From contig CAWUKV010000016.1 of NCBI GenBank assembly GCA_963923025.1, forward strand, positions 1-40,347: 40,347 bases of DNA, given 5' to 3'. The stretch comes from CAWUKV01 sp963923025. Its GTDB lineage: Bacteria > Cyanobacteriota > Cyanobacteriia > Phormidesmidales > Phormidesmidaceae. Made by a program: the position numbers and the translations under genes. Positions 6,760 through 15,477 of the stretch are shown one piece after another (position 1 is the first letter of the stretch; the number at the start of each line of letters is the position of its first letter). The notes under the pieces are model-generated. The model had not been told where the DNA came from. It searched no databases and saw only the letters and a program-made list of their open reading frames with translations.

Positions 6760-9549
6760 ATGCAGCCGTGGCTGCTGAAGCTATTGCAGCAGCCCTTGAT
6801 TGTTGGAGTAGTGGCGGTGATTGCCGTAGGCTCATTTGGCCAGCCCATACAGGCTCAGACGCCCTCGCCCCCGGCTGAGACCGCTCAACAGGCCGACGCG
6901 GCACTAGACCGGGCAACAACGCTGTTTGTTGTACTGTTAGGCACGCTGATACTACTGCTGGTGGTCGGTGTCAGCATGCTCTGGCTGCTGCGCCGGTCAG
7001 TGATTCGCGAAGTGGCAACCGTCGTGCAGGCCCAGCTCAACGAGATGAGCGATCTTGAAGGCAAGCTCAGGGGAGCCACGCGGACGCTAAATAACGTCCT
7101 GGCCGAGGCTGGCGATTTGTCGGGTGAGCTAAACGATCGCTCTAACAGCTTCCAAAAAGAGGTTACGACCCAGCGCGACGTTGTGGTCAAGCTGACCGAA
7201 GAATTGACCGATTTGAGAACCCGTACGGTGCGGGACTGGGAGAGTGAGCTGGAGCGGCTGCAAGGACGGCTCAAGACCAGTGAGACAGATTTTCTCGCGT
7301 TCTTGAACAGCATTAAGACCCAAGCCCAGCAGCAGCTGGATGCCGTCCAGTCAGAAACGCGCGATCGCAGCCAGCAGGTACTGCAAAACTTCACCACCCA
7401 AGAAACAGACTTCAACCGTCAGCTGTCAACCCTACAAGACGCGGTACAGGCCAAACAACAGGATGCTGTCAACAGCATTGACCAGCGAGAATCGATTTTT
7501 GCTGACGAAATCGGCACCATGCAGGCCGAAGCGGCCCGCGAGCGAGATCGGGTGTTCGAGACCTTGGGCGAGTTGGGCAACACCATGGACCCACAGCTTG
7601 AAGAGATTCGTCAAAAGGTGAAGGACCGGCTGCAGCAACAGCAGGCAGACATTGTTGAAGACCTGAAGCAGCGTGCCCACGATCATGACCAGCAAATGGC
7701 TGACATTCAGGCCCAGGCATTGGGGCACAAAGACCTTGCCCTACAAACCATTGAGCGGGCCGTGGGTGACTTTCAGCAACAGTTCAACAGCATGAAGTTG
7801 GATGTGGAAGGACGCAAGTCCGACCTGATGCAGAGTCTGCGCCAGTCTACCGATGATTTTCTGACGCAGTTTGGTACCTTTCGGGCCGACGTGGAAGGGC
7901 GTAAGGGCGTGCTGCTAGGCGAGATGGAGCGTACCGCCAGCGACTTCAAAGAACAGCTGCGTCAGCTACAGGGCAGTCTCGATACCGACCAGCGTCAGGC
8001 GTTGGACGAGCTGCAAGCCACTGCCGCCGAGTTTACCAGCCAGCTCTCCCGCGTGAGAACAGAACTCGACACGAAACAAGACTCACTGTTAGCCGACCTA
8101 GACCTACAGGCCCGTCGCTTTGTTGATCAGCTGGCCCAGCAGCAGAACCAGCTGGAGCAACAGCAGCAGCAGTCTGCCCAGTCCCTCCAGCAGCTCCGGT
8201 CAGACTTTACCAATCAGCTCGGGGAGGTGCGTAACGACGTGTTTGGTCGGCGTGACCTGGTGATTGACAAGCTCAACACCTTCGATGCCAAGCTGGGAGA
8301 ACAGATTGGCGAACTTGCCAATACCGCCGCCAGTCGGCAACAGCAGGCCCAGCAGCGCCTCGATCAGATTGCCGACACCTTTTCCCAAGCCGTCACGGAT
8401 CTTAAGTCCCGCTTTGAGGGAGAGCAGAATGCGACAGCTGCTGAGCTAGAGAAAATTAAACAAACCTTTGGCGACCGGCTAAACCGGCTACATACCGAAG
8501 CACAGGAACAGAAGAGTGGCATTATGCGCCAGCTGGGTGAGGTAACGCCCGAGTTTGTTGCCGATGCCTTTGTCGCCACCACTAAAGAACAGCTTGAAAG
8601 CGTCCAAGAACGGCTACAGCAGCTACAGGCCAATCGACCAGAGCTGTTCCAAACGGTTGACGATGTGGTACAGCAGGCGGAGACGGCCCTGTCGGCGGGC
8701 AATGTGGATGGCGCGATCGCCCGCTACGACGAAGCCCTTGCCATTCAGCCCAACAACCCTGAGCTGTGGTTGGCCCGTGCCCAGGCACTGGCCCGTGCCA
8801 AACGCCCAGAGGATGCCCTAGCCGCCTTTAACCAGGTCACTGACCGGCAGCCCCAGCGTACCGACGCCTGGTACCAAAAGGGCCTAATGCTGCGGGAGCT
8901 GCGCCGCTACGATGAAGCCATTGCTGTCTTTGACCGGGTGATTCAGCTTGACCCCAGCGATGCCAAAGCCTGGTTGAACAAGGGCATAGCCCTGAGCCGC
9001 AAGCGCGAACGAGAAGCCGCGATCGCAGCCTTCGACAAAGCACTAGAGATCAACCCCCAGTATCACGAAGCCTGGGTCAATCGCGGTGTGGCCTACGGCA
9101 TGCTGCAAGCACACAAGGAGGCGCTCAACTCCTTTGACCAAGCCGTGGCGCTTGACCCCAACGATGCTAAAGCCTGGCACAACCGAGGGCTAGCCCAGAT
9201 CGAGCTAGAACAGTTTGAGGATGCGGTTAACTCCTTTGACAACGCCACCCGCCACGACCCCAAGAGCGAGAAAGCCTGGGACAAGCGGGGCTACGTACTG
9301 GTTAAGCTGGGCCGCGATCGCGATGCGCTACAGAGCTTCGACAAGGCCCTGAGCATTAACCCCAACTTTGCCAAAAGCTACTACAACCGAGCGATGTGCT
9401 ACGCCCTCCAAGGAGAAACCGATAAATCCCTTGAAAACCTGCGGCAGGCCATCCAAATCAACCCGGCTTACCGAGACGACGTACAGGCCGACGAGGCATT
9501 TGAGGACCTATGGCAGGACAACTGGTTTAAGGAACTAGTGAGTGCCTAA
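6760..9549 (+). CDS. Membrane-anchored coiled-coil protein with eight C-terminal TPRs
   Basis: The frame is open from a GTG at 6670, but the ATG at 6760 places a signal peptide at the N-terminus (ending near GQPIQA/Q), so 929 aa is preferred. One membrane helix follows (LFVVLLGTLILLLVVGVSMLWLL, quoted here in part as about residues 54-76). Residues of about 85-620 are a very long Gln/Asp/Glu/Arg-rich coiled coil with internal similarity, for example two copies of DVEGRK. From about residue 630 there are eight 34-residue TPR units (AWxxxGxxLxxxxxxxxAixxfdxAlxxxP). The arrangement suggests an envelope scaffold that displays a protein-binding TPR array at the end of a long rod; partners are unknown. 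The intervening DNA to the preceding gene holds no clear signal. Confidence 0.85.
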   Translation: MQPWLLKLLQQPLIVGVVAVIAVGSFGQPIQAQTPSPPAETAQQADAALDRATTLFVVLLGTLILLLVVGVSMLWLLRRSVIREVATVVQAQLNEMSDLEGKLRGATRTLNNVLAEAGDLSGELNDRSNSFQKEVTTQRDVVVKLTEELTDLRTRTVRDWESELERLQGRLKTSETDFLAFLNSIKTQAQQQLDAVQSETRDRSQQVLQNFTTQETDFNRQLSTLQDAVQAKQQDAVNSIDQRESIFADEIGTMQAEAARERDRVFETLGELGNTMDPQLEEIRQKVKDRLQQQQADIVEDLKQRAHDHDQQMADIQAQALGHKDLALQTIERAVGDFQQQFNSMKLDVEGRKSDLMQSLRQSTDDFLTQFGTFRADVEGRKGVLLGEMERTASDFKEQLRQLQGSLDTDQRQALDELQATAAEFTSQLSRVRTELDTKQDSLLADLDLQARRFVDQLAQQQNQLEQQQQQSAQSLQQLRSDFTNQLGEVRNDVFGRRDLVIDKLNTFDAKLGEQIGELANTAASRQQQAQQRLDQIADTFSQAVTDLKSRFEGEQNATAAELEKIKQTFGDRLNRLHTEAQEQKSGIMRQLGEVTPEFVADAFVATTKEQLESVQERLQQLQANRPELFQTVDDVVQQAETALSAGNVDGAIARYDEALAIQPNNPELWLARAQALARAKRPEDALAAFNQVTDRQPQRTDAWYQKGLMLRELRRYDEAIAVFDRVIQLDPSDAKAWLNKGIALSRKREREAAIAAFDKALEINPQYHEAWVNRGVAYGMLQAHKEALNSFDQAVALDPNDAKAWHNRGLAQIELEQFEDAVNSFDNATRHDPKSEKAWDKRGYVLVKLGRDRDALQSFDKALSINPNFAKSYYNRAMCYALQGETDKSLENLRQAIQINPAYRDDVQADEAFEDLWQDNWFKELVSA

Positions 9550-9551
9550 CA

Positions 9552-9573
9552 TGGGCGTTACGCTCTACGCCCA
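9552..9573. terminator. Hairpin between the TPR gene and Uma2
   Basis: TGGGCGT (9552-9558) and ACGCCCA (9567-9573) form a perfect 7-bp stem with an 8-nt loop directly after the TPR-protein stop. No T-run follows, so it may be a weak terminator or an mRNA 3' end. A CGGAGA ribosome binding site for Uma2 comes immediately afterwards. Confidence 0.35.
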
Positions 9574-9584
9574 CGGAGACTAGC

Positions 9585-10151
9585 ATGACGATCTCAGTTC
9601 AGCGCATGACACTGCCAGAGTACCTTGACTGGAGCAAGGACCGCGAGACGCGCTACGAGCTGGTAAATGGAGTACCCACAGAGATGCCAGCTGAAAGCGA
9701 CATCAACCAGCGTATCGCAACGCTGCTGCTAAGCTATCTCCTACAACTGGGCATTCCCCATTACCGGCTCAGAATAGGGTTAGAAATTGCCGTCAGCGGA
9801 CGGTTTACTACGGTTCGCATTCCTGATTTGGCAGTCCTCTCGGAAGACGCCGCAACGGCATTAGACGGCGCAACCCGAGCCATCATCACCCAAGACATGC
9901 CACCCCCCTGCATTGTGGTTGAGATAGTCAGTCCTAGACAAGGTAGCCGAGACTATCGCCACAAGCGGTCTGAATATGCTGCTCGGGAGATCTCAGAATA
10001 TTGGATTGTTGACCCCATTGAACAGAAAATAACAGTTTTGACGTGGGTAGATGGACTTTATCAGGAGGCGGTGTATCGTGGTGGGGCAACGTTACTCTCG
10101 ACTGAGGTAGAGAATCTGGACATCACGGCAACAGAACTGCTGAGCGGTTGA
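9585..10151 (+). CDS. Uma2-family PD-(D/E)xK endonuclease-like protein
   Basis: This 188-aa protein has the Uma2 (DUF820) layout: an N-terminal MTLPEYLDWSKDRETRYELVNG-like region (quoted in part), then RIPDLAV, IVVEIVSP and DYRHKRSEYA, which give the D...ExK-like acidic and lysine residues of a PD-(D/E)xK nuclease core, and the strand EYWIVDP. Uma2 genes are heavily multiplied in cyanobacterial genomes and their biological targets are unknown. A purine-rich CGGAGA just upstream of the ATG at 9585 supports this start. No toxin-antitoxin partner is evident. Confidence 0.9.
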   Translation: MTISVQRMTLPEYLDWSKDRETRYELVNGVPTEMPAESDINQRIATLLLSYLLQLGIPHYRLRIGLEIAVSGRFTTVRIPDLAVLSEDAATALDGATRAIITQDMPPPCIVVEIVSPRQGSRDYRHKRSEYAAREISEYWIVDPIEQKITVLTWVDGLYQEAVYRGGATLLSTEVENLDITATELLSG

Positions 10152-10192
10152 AGGCACGCTGCCATATGTTCATCACGGCGTTGTGTGAAATG

Positions 10193-10741
10193 TCAGATTT
10201 CGGGCCAGCGCTCGAAGTTACGGCGAACCCAGTCCATTCCCACCTCGTTATTCAAGCGAATCCGCTGCGGAGAGTCAGGATACAGTTTACTGAGAATATC
10301 CACATCCTGTTCTACAACTACCTGAGGAAGCCTTAGAAACGACTGCTTAAGTAGCGGAGCTAGCGGGTTCTGCGTCTGCACATAGAGTAAGACGTAGGTG
10401 CGTGTGCGGTCCTCGCTCTCGGGGACAAACAAATGGCATTGAGCTGCCTTACCAACACCCGAGGTGCCGTGAAAAATTACCATTGAGGGAAAAAGATTTT
10501 CTAAATGCGCGTCAATCACCTTGGGGAGCGCCAGCAAAGCGGGGTTCTTCAACTTCTCTAGTAACCCGGTGTCGGCTCTAGGCATGCTGTAGAACGCTTC
10601 TGAATGATGTCCGTTGTCCTCAAATTTGTGAAAGTCAACAGACTGAATGCGGAACAGGTCTCGGTGGGTACCGTTCTGGTGATTGTAGTCGTGCATGTTC
10701 AGCAACATCAGCGCCTCGTCAGCAGCGTGATGCGGCGGCAA
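10193..10741 (-). pseudogene. N-truncated Rieske non-heme iron oxygenase alpha subunit (catalytic domain only)
   Basis: The product has the mononuclear-iron motif D-x2-H-x4-H (DYNHQNGTH) near its beginning, a beta-sheet catalytic-domain pattern, and a late VVVEQDVDIL segment matching the place of the third iron ligand in Rieske oxygenases. The Rieske [2Fe-2S] domain that should precede it (CxH...CxxH, about 150 residues) is missing. The frame has no convincing start: TTG at 10741 or an internal ATG at 10708. Its 5' edge coincides with the 5' edge of the divergently oriented TetR gene, as if one deletion removed both 5' ends. It is probably inactive, because electrons cannot be delivered without the cluster domain. 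Family assignment is by motif reading only. Confidence 0.6.
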
Positions 10742-10806
10742 CCCAGCAGAAGATTCTAGATTCAGCTGAGACGGAGTTTTCGCGACACGGACTCAAGGGG
10801 GCAAGG

Positions 10807-11331
10807 GTGGGTGCGATCGCAAAGGGCGCAGGCGTCACCACCGCGATGATTCACTACTACTTCGGTAACAAAGAAGGCCTCTACCGCGCCGTCCTCCAGC
10901 GCCCCGTTGAGCAGGTTCAGGACCTGATCGATGACTTTGACCTGACGCAATACGACTCGGTCGAAGCCGCCATGACGCGACTGATCGAGCTGATGGTCAC
11001 CTACGAGTCGGCCCACCCCCAGCGGCAAATGCTGTGGTTTCAGGAGGCCAACCAAAACGGCGGTGAGTACTTCAAAGAAGGCAACTGGCCCGGCATTTAT
11101 AAACAAATGCTGGTGGTGCTGGACCGAGGGATTCGAGAAGGCGTATTTCGACCGATAGAAGATCGACTGCTGACCCTACTGCACATCATTGGCCTAGTGA
11201 TTTTTTACTTCACGGTGCATGAAAACTGGAAGCATGTCACACCAGATGTGGATCGGTTTTCGGCAGAAGAGATTCAAAAACACACTGATGCTGCAACGAC
11301 GTTTGTGTTGCAGGGATTGAAACAGTTTTGA
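10807..11331 (+). CDS. TetR/AcrR-family regulator, 5' end apparently lost
   Basis: The helix-turn-helix AIAKGAGVTTAMIHYYFGNK and the following LYRAVL helix are typical of TetR. The only start in the track is GTG 10807, which cuts off helix 1. In-frame codons upstream continue to encode family-like residues (ATQQKILDSAETEFSRHGLK) back to about 10717, but there is no ATG, GTG or TTG in that frame for at least 100 bp further upstream. This and the neighbouring truncated Rieske gene suggest the native start and promoter were deleted. The C-terminal ligand domain (to residue 174 of the short form) looks intact. It may be unexpressed or produce a defective repressor. Confidence 0.75.
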   Translation: MGAIAKGAGVTTAMIHYYFGNKEGLYRAVLQRPVEQVQDLIDDFDLTQYDSVEAAMTRLIELMVTYESAHPQRQMLWFQEANQNGGEYFKEGNWPGIYKQMLVVLDRGIREGVFRPIEDRLLTLLHIIGLVIFYFTVHENWKHVTPDVDRFSAEEIQKHTDAATTFVLQGLKQF

Positions 11332-11382
11332 GAAGAAGACCCAAAAGCTGCAGAAATCAATTTTTCCGCCCCCTTACTTTCA

Positions 11383-11796
11383 TCATTCTCCCTTGCTTTT
11401 GTCGTACGCTACTTGACTCTTCTCGATTTGATGAAAATTTTCTTCTGCCCATTTTTTAGCTGCTTTGACCACCGGCAATAAGCTTCTGCCCAGGTCGGTC
11501 AAACGATACTCAGTTTTGATAGGCAAGATGTCTGCGTACAGGGTTCGTTTTACCAGACCGTCCCGCTCCAGTTTACGTAATGTCTGGGTCAACATTTTTT
11601 GTGAAATACCTTCGCAGACTCTTTTTAGTTCACCGAAACGCATAACCCTATCGTCTAAAGCCCCAATTACTAAAGAGACCCATTTTTCTCCTATTAATGC
11701 TAATACCGCACGGGAAGGACAGAGTGCGGCATAGACATTAGGTCTGGATATTCTATTTTGATTACGGCTCTGATTGGGCTCTGCCATTTGAGTCAT
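11383..11796 (-). CDS. HxlR-family transcriptional regulator
   Basis: This 137-aa winged-helix protein has the family hallmark CPSRAVLALIGEKW (Cys at about residue 27) followed by FGELKRVCEGISQKMLTQTLRKLE and the wing EYRLTDLG. HxlR-type regulators such as HxlR and YodB often sense electrophiles or redox change through the N-terminal cysteine; this one keeps it. It is divergent from an NADP-dependent oxidoreductase gene 100 bp away, and a 12-bp perfect palindrome lies between them, so autoregulation and control of that neighbour are inferred. An alternative start is the internal ATG at 11787. Confidence 0.9.
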   Translation of the reverse strand: MTQMAEPNQSRNQNRISRPNVYAALCPSRAVLALIGEKWVSLVIGALDDRVMRFGELKRVCEGISQKMLTQTLRKLERDGLVKRTLYADILPIKTEYRLTDLGRSLLPVVKAAKKWAEENFHQIEKSQVAYDKSKGE

Positions 11797-11812
11797 TCAG
11801 TAGTAGTTACCT

Positions 11813-11824
11813 TTAGGTACCTAA
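11813..11824. promoter_or_regulatory. Perfect palindrome TTAGGTACCTAA, candidate HxlR operator
   Basis: TTAGGTACCTAA is its own reverse complement over 12 bp and sits 16 bp upstream of the HxlR start and about 72 bp upstream of the divergent oxidoreductase. A related half-site GTTACC lies just before it. HxlR-type proteins bind dyad sites in such divergent gaps; the match to a specific consensus was not tested. Confidence 0.5.
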
Positions 11825-11896
11825 TTTACATTAGCAACTAGGTTAGCTAGAGTTCAATCATATTCTTCCAAAGCCAATACTTTTTGGAGATGAACC

Positions 11897-12517
11897 ATGA
11901 AAACTATTGCCATCTTAGGGTTTGGTAATGTTGGGAAGCAGTTTGCTAACCTTTTCAGCAAAGCTGGGTATGACGTTGTCATTGGCCTACGTGCTGGCAC
12001 CAACCCTGAATTGCCCTATACCTCTGCAACATTTCAAGAAGCAGCCCAAATTTCCGATATCTTAGCCCTCGCTCTTCCTTTCAGTGCCTGCGCTGATGTC
12101 TTGCCAGAACTTGTCGAAGAAACCAAAAATAAAATTATTATTGATAGCACCAATCCTCTCAATGTGGATTGGTCACCCAAGCTGTTAGGGCAGGAAAACT
12201 CTGCGGCTGAAGAAATCAGTCGCTTATTGCCAGCAGCCCACGTCATCAAGGCATTCAATACTATATTCGCAGATGTGATGAATCAATCCCCTTTAGATGG
12301 GCAAACGGTGACGGCATTTATCGCAGGAGACAATTCTGTAGCCAAGCAAACGATCATGGCATTAGCACGTAATATCGGCTACGCCCCGATCGACACAGGC
12401 CCGCTTTACACCGCCCGTTATCTTGAAAATATGGCACACCTCAACATTGAGATTGCCGTTAGCCAAGGGGGTGGAACAAAGGCAGCCTTCGTTTATCTGC
12501 AACAAGAAAGCAGCTGA
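11897..12517 (+). CDS. NADPH-dependent F420-reductase-like oxidoreductase
   Basis: The N-terminus AILGFGNVGKQFANLFSKAG is a Rossmann GxGxxG dinucleotide-binding motif. The segments DILALALPFSA, IIIDSTNPL and VIKAFNT follow the order seen in the NAD(P)-binding family related to F420H2:NADP oxidoreductase. Cyanobacteria that lack F420 carry such homologues, so the true electron acceptor is unknown. GGAG eight bases upstream of ATG 11897 supports the start. The divergent HxlR gene and the palindrome between them suggest induction by a reactive compound. The gene ends at a strong hairpin. Confidence 0.82.
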   Translation: MKTIAILGFGNVGKQFANLFSKAGYDVVIGLRAGTNPELPYTSATFQEAAQISDILALALPFSACADVLPELVEETKNKIIIDSTNPLNVDWSPKLLGQENSAAEEISRLLPAAHVIKAFNTIFADVMNQSPLDGQTVTAFIAGDNSVAKQTIMALARNIGYAPIDTGPLYTARYLENMAHLNIEIAVSQGGGTKAAFVYLQQESS

Positions 12518-12542
12518 GACATTAGATTAATGAGGCAGGGGA

Positions 12543-12568
12543 TTTAGCCATCGAGAACGGTGGCTAAA
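12543..12568. terminator. Bidirectional terminator-like hairpin
   Basis: TTTAGCCATCG (12543-12553) pairs with CGGTGGCTAAA (12558-12568) as an 11-bp stem with one G-T wobble and an AGAA tetraloop. It fills the gap between the stop of the oxidoreductase and the stop of ilvA on the other strand, so it may serve both. There is no long T-tract. Confidence 0.6.
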
Positions 12569-14080
12569 CTAGCCCAAAAACAGCTGGTAGGCCGGGTTCT
12601 GATTCTCATCCCAATACCGATACCCCAACGTTGACAGAAACGCTTCCCATTCTGTTGTCTCCTCGGGTGGCACCTGCATACCTACGACAATGCGACCATA
12701 GTCTGAGCCGTTGTTGCGGTAGTGAAACAGGCTAATGTTCCAATGGGGGCTCATGGTCTCGACAAACTTCATCAGTGCGCCGGGGCGCTCGGGGAACTCA
12801 AACCGATAAATGAGTTCGTTATTGGCTAAAGGAGAACGGCCTCCGACCATGTGACGCAGGTGCATTTTGGCCAGTTCGTCGTCAGTCAGATCGAGGGTTT
12901 CGAGCCCGTTGGCCTCAAACGTACTCTTGAGCTGGGCCGCATCGGCCCGGTTCTGGACCTGCACACCCACAAAGATGTGGGCCTCTCGCTCGTCGGCAAT
13001 GCGGTAGTTAAACTCTGTTAGGTTACGCTTACCCAGGCACTCGCAAAATTTTCGGAGGCTGCCGGGCTGCTCGGGAATGGTGACGGCAAAAATGGCCTCG
13101 CGCTGTTCACCTAGCTCCGCCCGCTCGGCCACAAATCGCAGCCGGTCAAAGTTCATGTTGGCCCCGCAGGCAATGGCAACCAGGGTTTCGTCGGTAATGC
13201 CGGTTTGGGCAACGTAGGCCTTGGCTCCTGCGATCGCAAGTGCCCCTGCCGGTTCCACAATCGACCGCGTGTCTTCAAACACGTCCTTAATCGCCGCACA
13301 GGTATCGTCCGTGGGAATGCGAATGATGTCGTCCACGTACTGCTGACACAGCCAGAAGGTTTCTTCGCCGACCTGGCGCACCGCTACACCATCAGCAAAC
13401 AGTCCCACCCGAGGCAAACAGACCCGCCGCCCCAGCTTCAGCGACTGGTACATAGCATCGGCATCCTCCGGCTCCACGCCGATGATTTTTATCTCGGGCC
13501 GTAGTCGCTTCACGTAGGCCGCAATACCAGAGATGAGCCCGCCGCCACCAATGGCCACAAAAATGGCATGAATCGGCTGGGAACACTGCCGCAGAATTTC
13601 CATGCCAATGGTGCCCTGCCCGGCAATGACGTCTGGGTCGTCAAAGGGGTGAATGAAGGTTAACCCCTTTTCCTGCTCCAGCTGGCGGGCATAAGTGTAG
13701 GCATCGTCAAAGGTTTCGCCGTGGAGGATGACTTGACCGCCGCGAGATCGCACCGCTGCTACCTTCACCTCAGGCGTGGTTACCGGCATCACAATAATCG
13801 CCTGGGTACACAGCTGCTTGGCTCCCAGCGCCACGCCCTGGGCATGGTTGCCTGCCGATGCCGCAATCACCCCCGCTGCCAGCTTGTCTGGCGGCAGTTG
13901 GGCCATTTTGTTGTACGCCCCCCGCAGCTTAAAGGAAAATACCGACTGCATATCTTCCCGCTTCAGCAGCAGCTGATTACCCAGCCGTGCCGACAGGTTT
14001 GGAGCCAGGTCTAGAGGGGTTTCCTGCGCCACGTCGTAGACGCGGGCAAGGAGGATACGTTTGAGATAGTCGGTATGCAT
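12569..14080 (-). CDS. ilvA: Threonine ammonia-lyase, biosynthetic (IlvA)
   Basis: Catalyses the PLP-dependent conversion of threonine to 2-oxobutanoate plus ammonia, the first step to isoleucine. The PLP lysine is K51 in SFKLRGAYNK; SAGNHAQGVA (about 75-84) and a GGGG phosphate loop (about 176) complete the fold-type II site. Residues of about 325-500 are two ACT-like regulatory domains (PGSLRKFCE and PGALMKFVE), as in the allosteric, isoleucine-inhibited enzyme; the length of 503 aa is near that of the E. coli protein (514). It lies downstream of mltA on the same strand (gap 96 bp). ilvN of the same pathway is at 30.7 kb. Confidence 0.96.
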   Translation of the reverse strand: MHTDYLKRILLARVYDVAQETPLDLAPNLSARLGNQLLLKREDMQSVFSFKLRGAYNKMAQLPPDKLAAGVIAASAGNHAQGVALGAKQLCTQAIIVMPVTTPEVKVAAVRSRGGQVILHGETFDDAYTYARQLEQEKGLTFIHPFDDPDVIAGQGTIGMEILRQCSQPIHAIFVAIGGGGLISGIAAYVKRLRPEIKIIGVEPEDADAMYQSLKLGRRVCLPRVGLFADGVAVRQVGEETFWLCQQYVDDIIRIPTDDTCAAIKDVFEDTRSIVEPAGALAIAGAKAYVAQTGITDETLVAIACGANMNFDRLRFVAERAELGEQREAIFAVTIPEQPGSLRKFCECLGKRNLTEFNYRIADEREAHIFVGVQVQNRADAAQLKSTFEANGLETLDLTDDELAKMHLRHMVGGRSPLANNELIYRFEFPERPGALMKFVETMSPHWNISLFHYRNNGSDYGRIVVGMQVPPEETTEWEAFLSTLGYRYWDENQNPAYQLFLG

Positions 14081-14176
14081 GGGACAGGTGCAAAATCAGC
14101 CATCTATCTATTTGACCACGAAGTCGATTTCTCCTTCGCCCTTGCCCAAAACTGGGGTGCCGGCCATACCGAAAAC

Positions 14177-15391
14177 CTACTCTCGCAGCAGCAAATAGTA
14201 CAGCGACCCGATGGTGTTGATCAGCCCCGCCTGTTCACCAGCTTCCGTACCTGTTCCAACAAAAATATCGACTCGTCCCGCGCCACGAATGGCGCCACCC
14301 GTGTCTTGATCCAACACGTATCGGCTGATGGGTACCGCACTCCAGCCCTCTAAAGCATTACGTTCCGGCATCTCCAAAGCAATGACGGCTAACGCCCCTG
14401 GGGGCATCAGGCTTTTGTCGGTGGCAATGGAGCGACCCGCCGTCACCGGCACGCTTAAGCTACCCGTCGGCGGTCCCCCATCCGTAATTTTGAAAAAGAC
14501 AAATCGGTCGTTACGTGGCAGGTAGTCATCCAGCGTGCTGGGATTCTCCTGAAAGTAATCAATCAAAACCGGCAGTGAGAGATTTTCTTCTGCCACAATG
14601 CCGTCGTTGATCAGCTCACGGCCAATGCTGGTGTACTCATAGTTCGTGCGTCCGGCGTAGCCCACAGAAACAATCGAACCGTCCGTCATCTGTAACCGGG
14701 CCGAACCCTGAACCTGAACCAAGAACGCCTCTAGCCGGTCCCGCAGCCAGACCAGTTCCAACCCTTGCAAGCGTCCCTCGGCACCCTGCAATCCGTCAGT
14801 GCCCTCTAGTTCGGCGCGGGTTGGGTGAGGCTCGGACCAGGTTTCAATATCGGCGGGTTCAGCGTATAGCGGGTAGCGGAACTCGTCGGTGCGCACCCGA
14901 CTGGCGGCATAGGTGGGCTCAAAATAGCCGGTAAAGGCCACGGTACCCTCGCCGTCGTTGCCCACGGAACGATAAAAGGCAAATTCTTCGGCCACGGCAG
15001 CCTGGAGCTCGGCGGCAGAATGGCTTTGAGCAACCAGCTGACGAAAACGCACTAGACTACGGCGGACGCGATCGCGATTAAACCCCGACCCCGACACCTC
15101 AGCGTAATCCTCAACGGCCTTCTCCGTCGCCAGATAGCTAAGGCTATGGTCAATCGCCGTCAGCAGCGCCTGACGGTCTACACCAAAGTCACGGTCATAG
15201 CCCAGCCGCATGCGCGGGTCAGCGGCAGCAGCGGAGAGAATGCAGTTGACCGGCTCCAGTACAGTAGCCGGATCAACCAGCGGAGCCTCGTCGATAAGGG
15301 AATTTTCCCCAGACTGCGCCCGAATCGGCAGCACTGGGACTGCTAACATACCGATGACTGCTGCCGTTACGCCAATACCAATTGCCCGCAT
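14177..15391 (-). CDS. mltA: Murein transglycosylase A, lytic (MltA)
   Basis: A signal peptide (MRAIGIGVTAAVIGMLAVPV..., cleaved near IRA/Q) exports this 404-aa protein. The MltA domain (GYFEPTYAASRVRTDEFRYPLY, quoted in part, about residues 155-175) is followed by a C-terminal 3D domain, with the aspartate-rich DQDTGGAIRGAGRVDIFVG (about 355-375) holding the catalytic Asp. It cleaves the MurNAc-GlcNAc bond to give 1,6-anhydro ends during wall turnover. I see no lipobox Cys, unlike the E. coli lipoprotein. It is upstream of and co-oriented with ilvA. Confidence 0.93.
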   Translation of the reverse strand: MRAIGIGVTAAVIGMLAVPVLPIRAQSGENSLIDEAPLVDPATVLEPVNCILSAAAADPRMRLGYDRDFGVDRQALLTAIDHSLSYLATEKAVEDYAEVSGSGFNRDRVRRSLVRFRQLVAQSHSAAELQAAVAEEFAFYRSVGNDGEGTVAFTGYFEPTYAASRVRTDEFRYPLYAEPADIETWSEPHPTRAELEGTDGLQGAEGRLQGLELVWLRDRLEAFLVQVQGSARLQMTDGSIVSVGYAGRTNYEYTSIGRELINDGIVAEENLSLPVLIDYFQENPSTLDDYLPRNDRFVFFKITDGGPPTGSLSVPVTAGRSIATDKSLMPPGALAVIALEMPERNALEGWSAVPISRYVLDQDTGGAIRGAGRVDIFVGTGTEAGEQAGLINTIGSLYYLLLRE

Positions 15392-15477
15392 GCGTTACCG
15401 TTCCTAAAGTGCCGCCATTGTAAAGGACGACCAGAGAACTTTATGGGACAAACGGTCCAGAGTACAAAGCGTCATCG

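Noticed and set aside
10148..10336. 62-aa plus-strand ORF after Uma2
   Set aside because: It overlaps the oxygenase remnant in antisense and shows no coding character.
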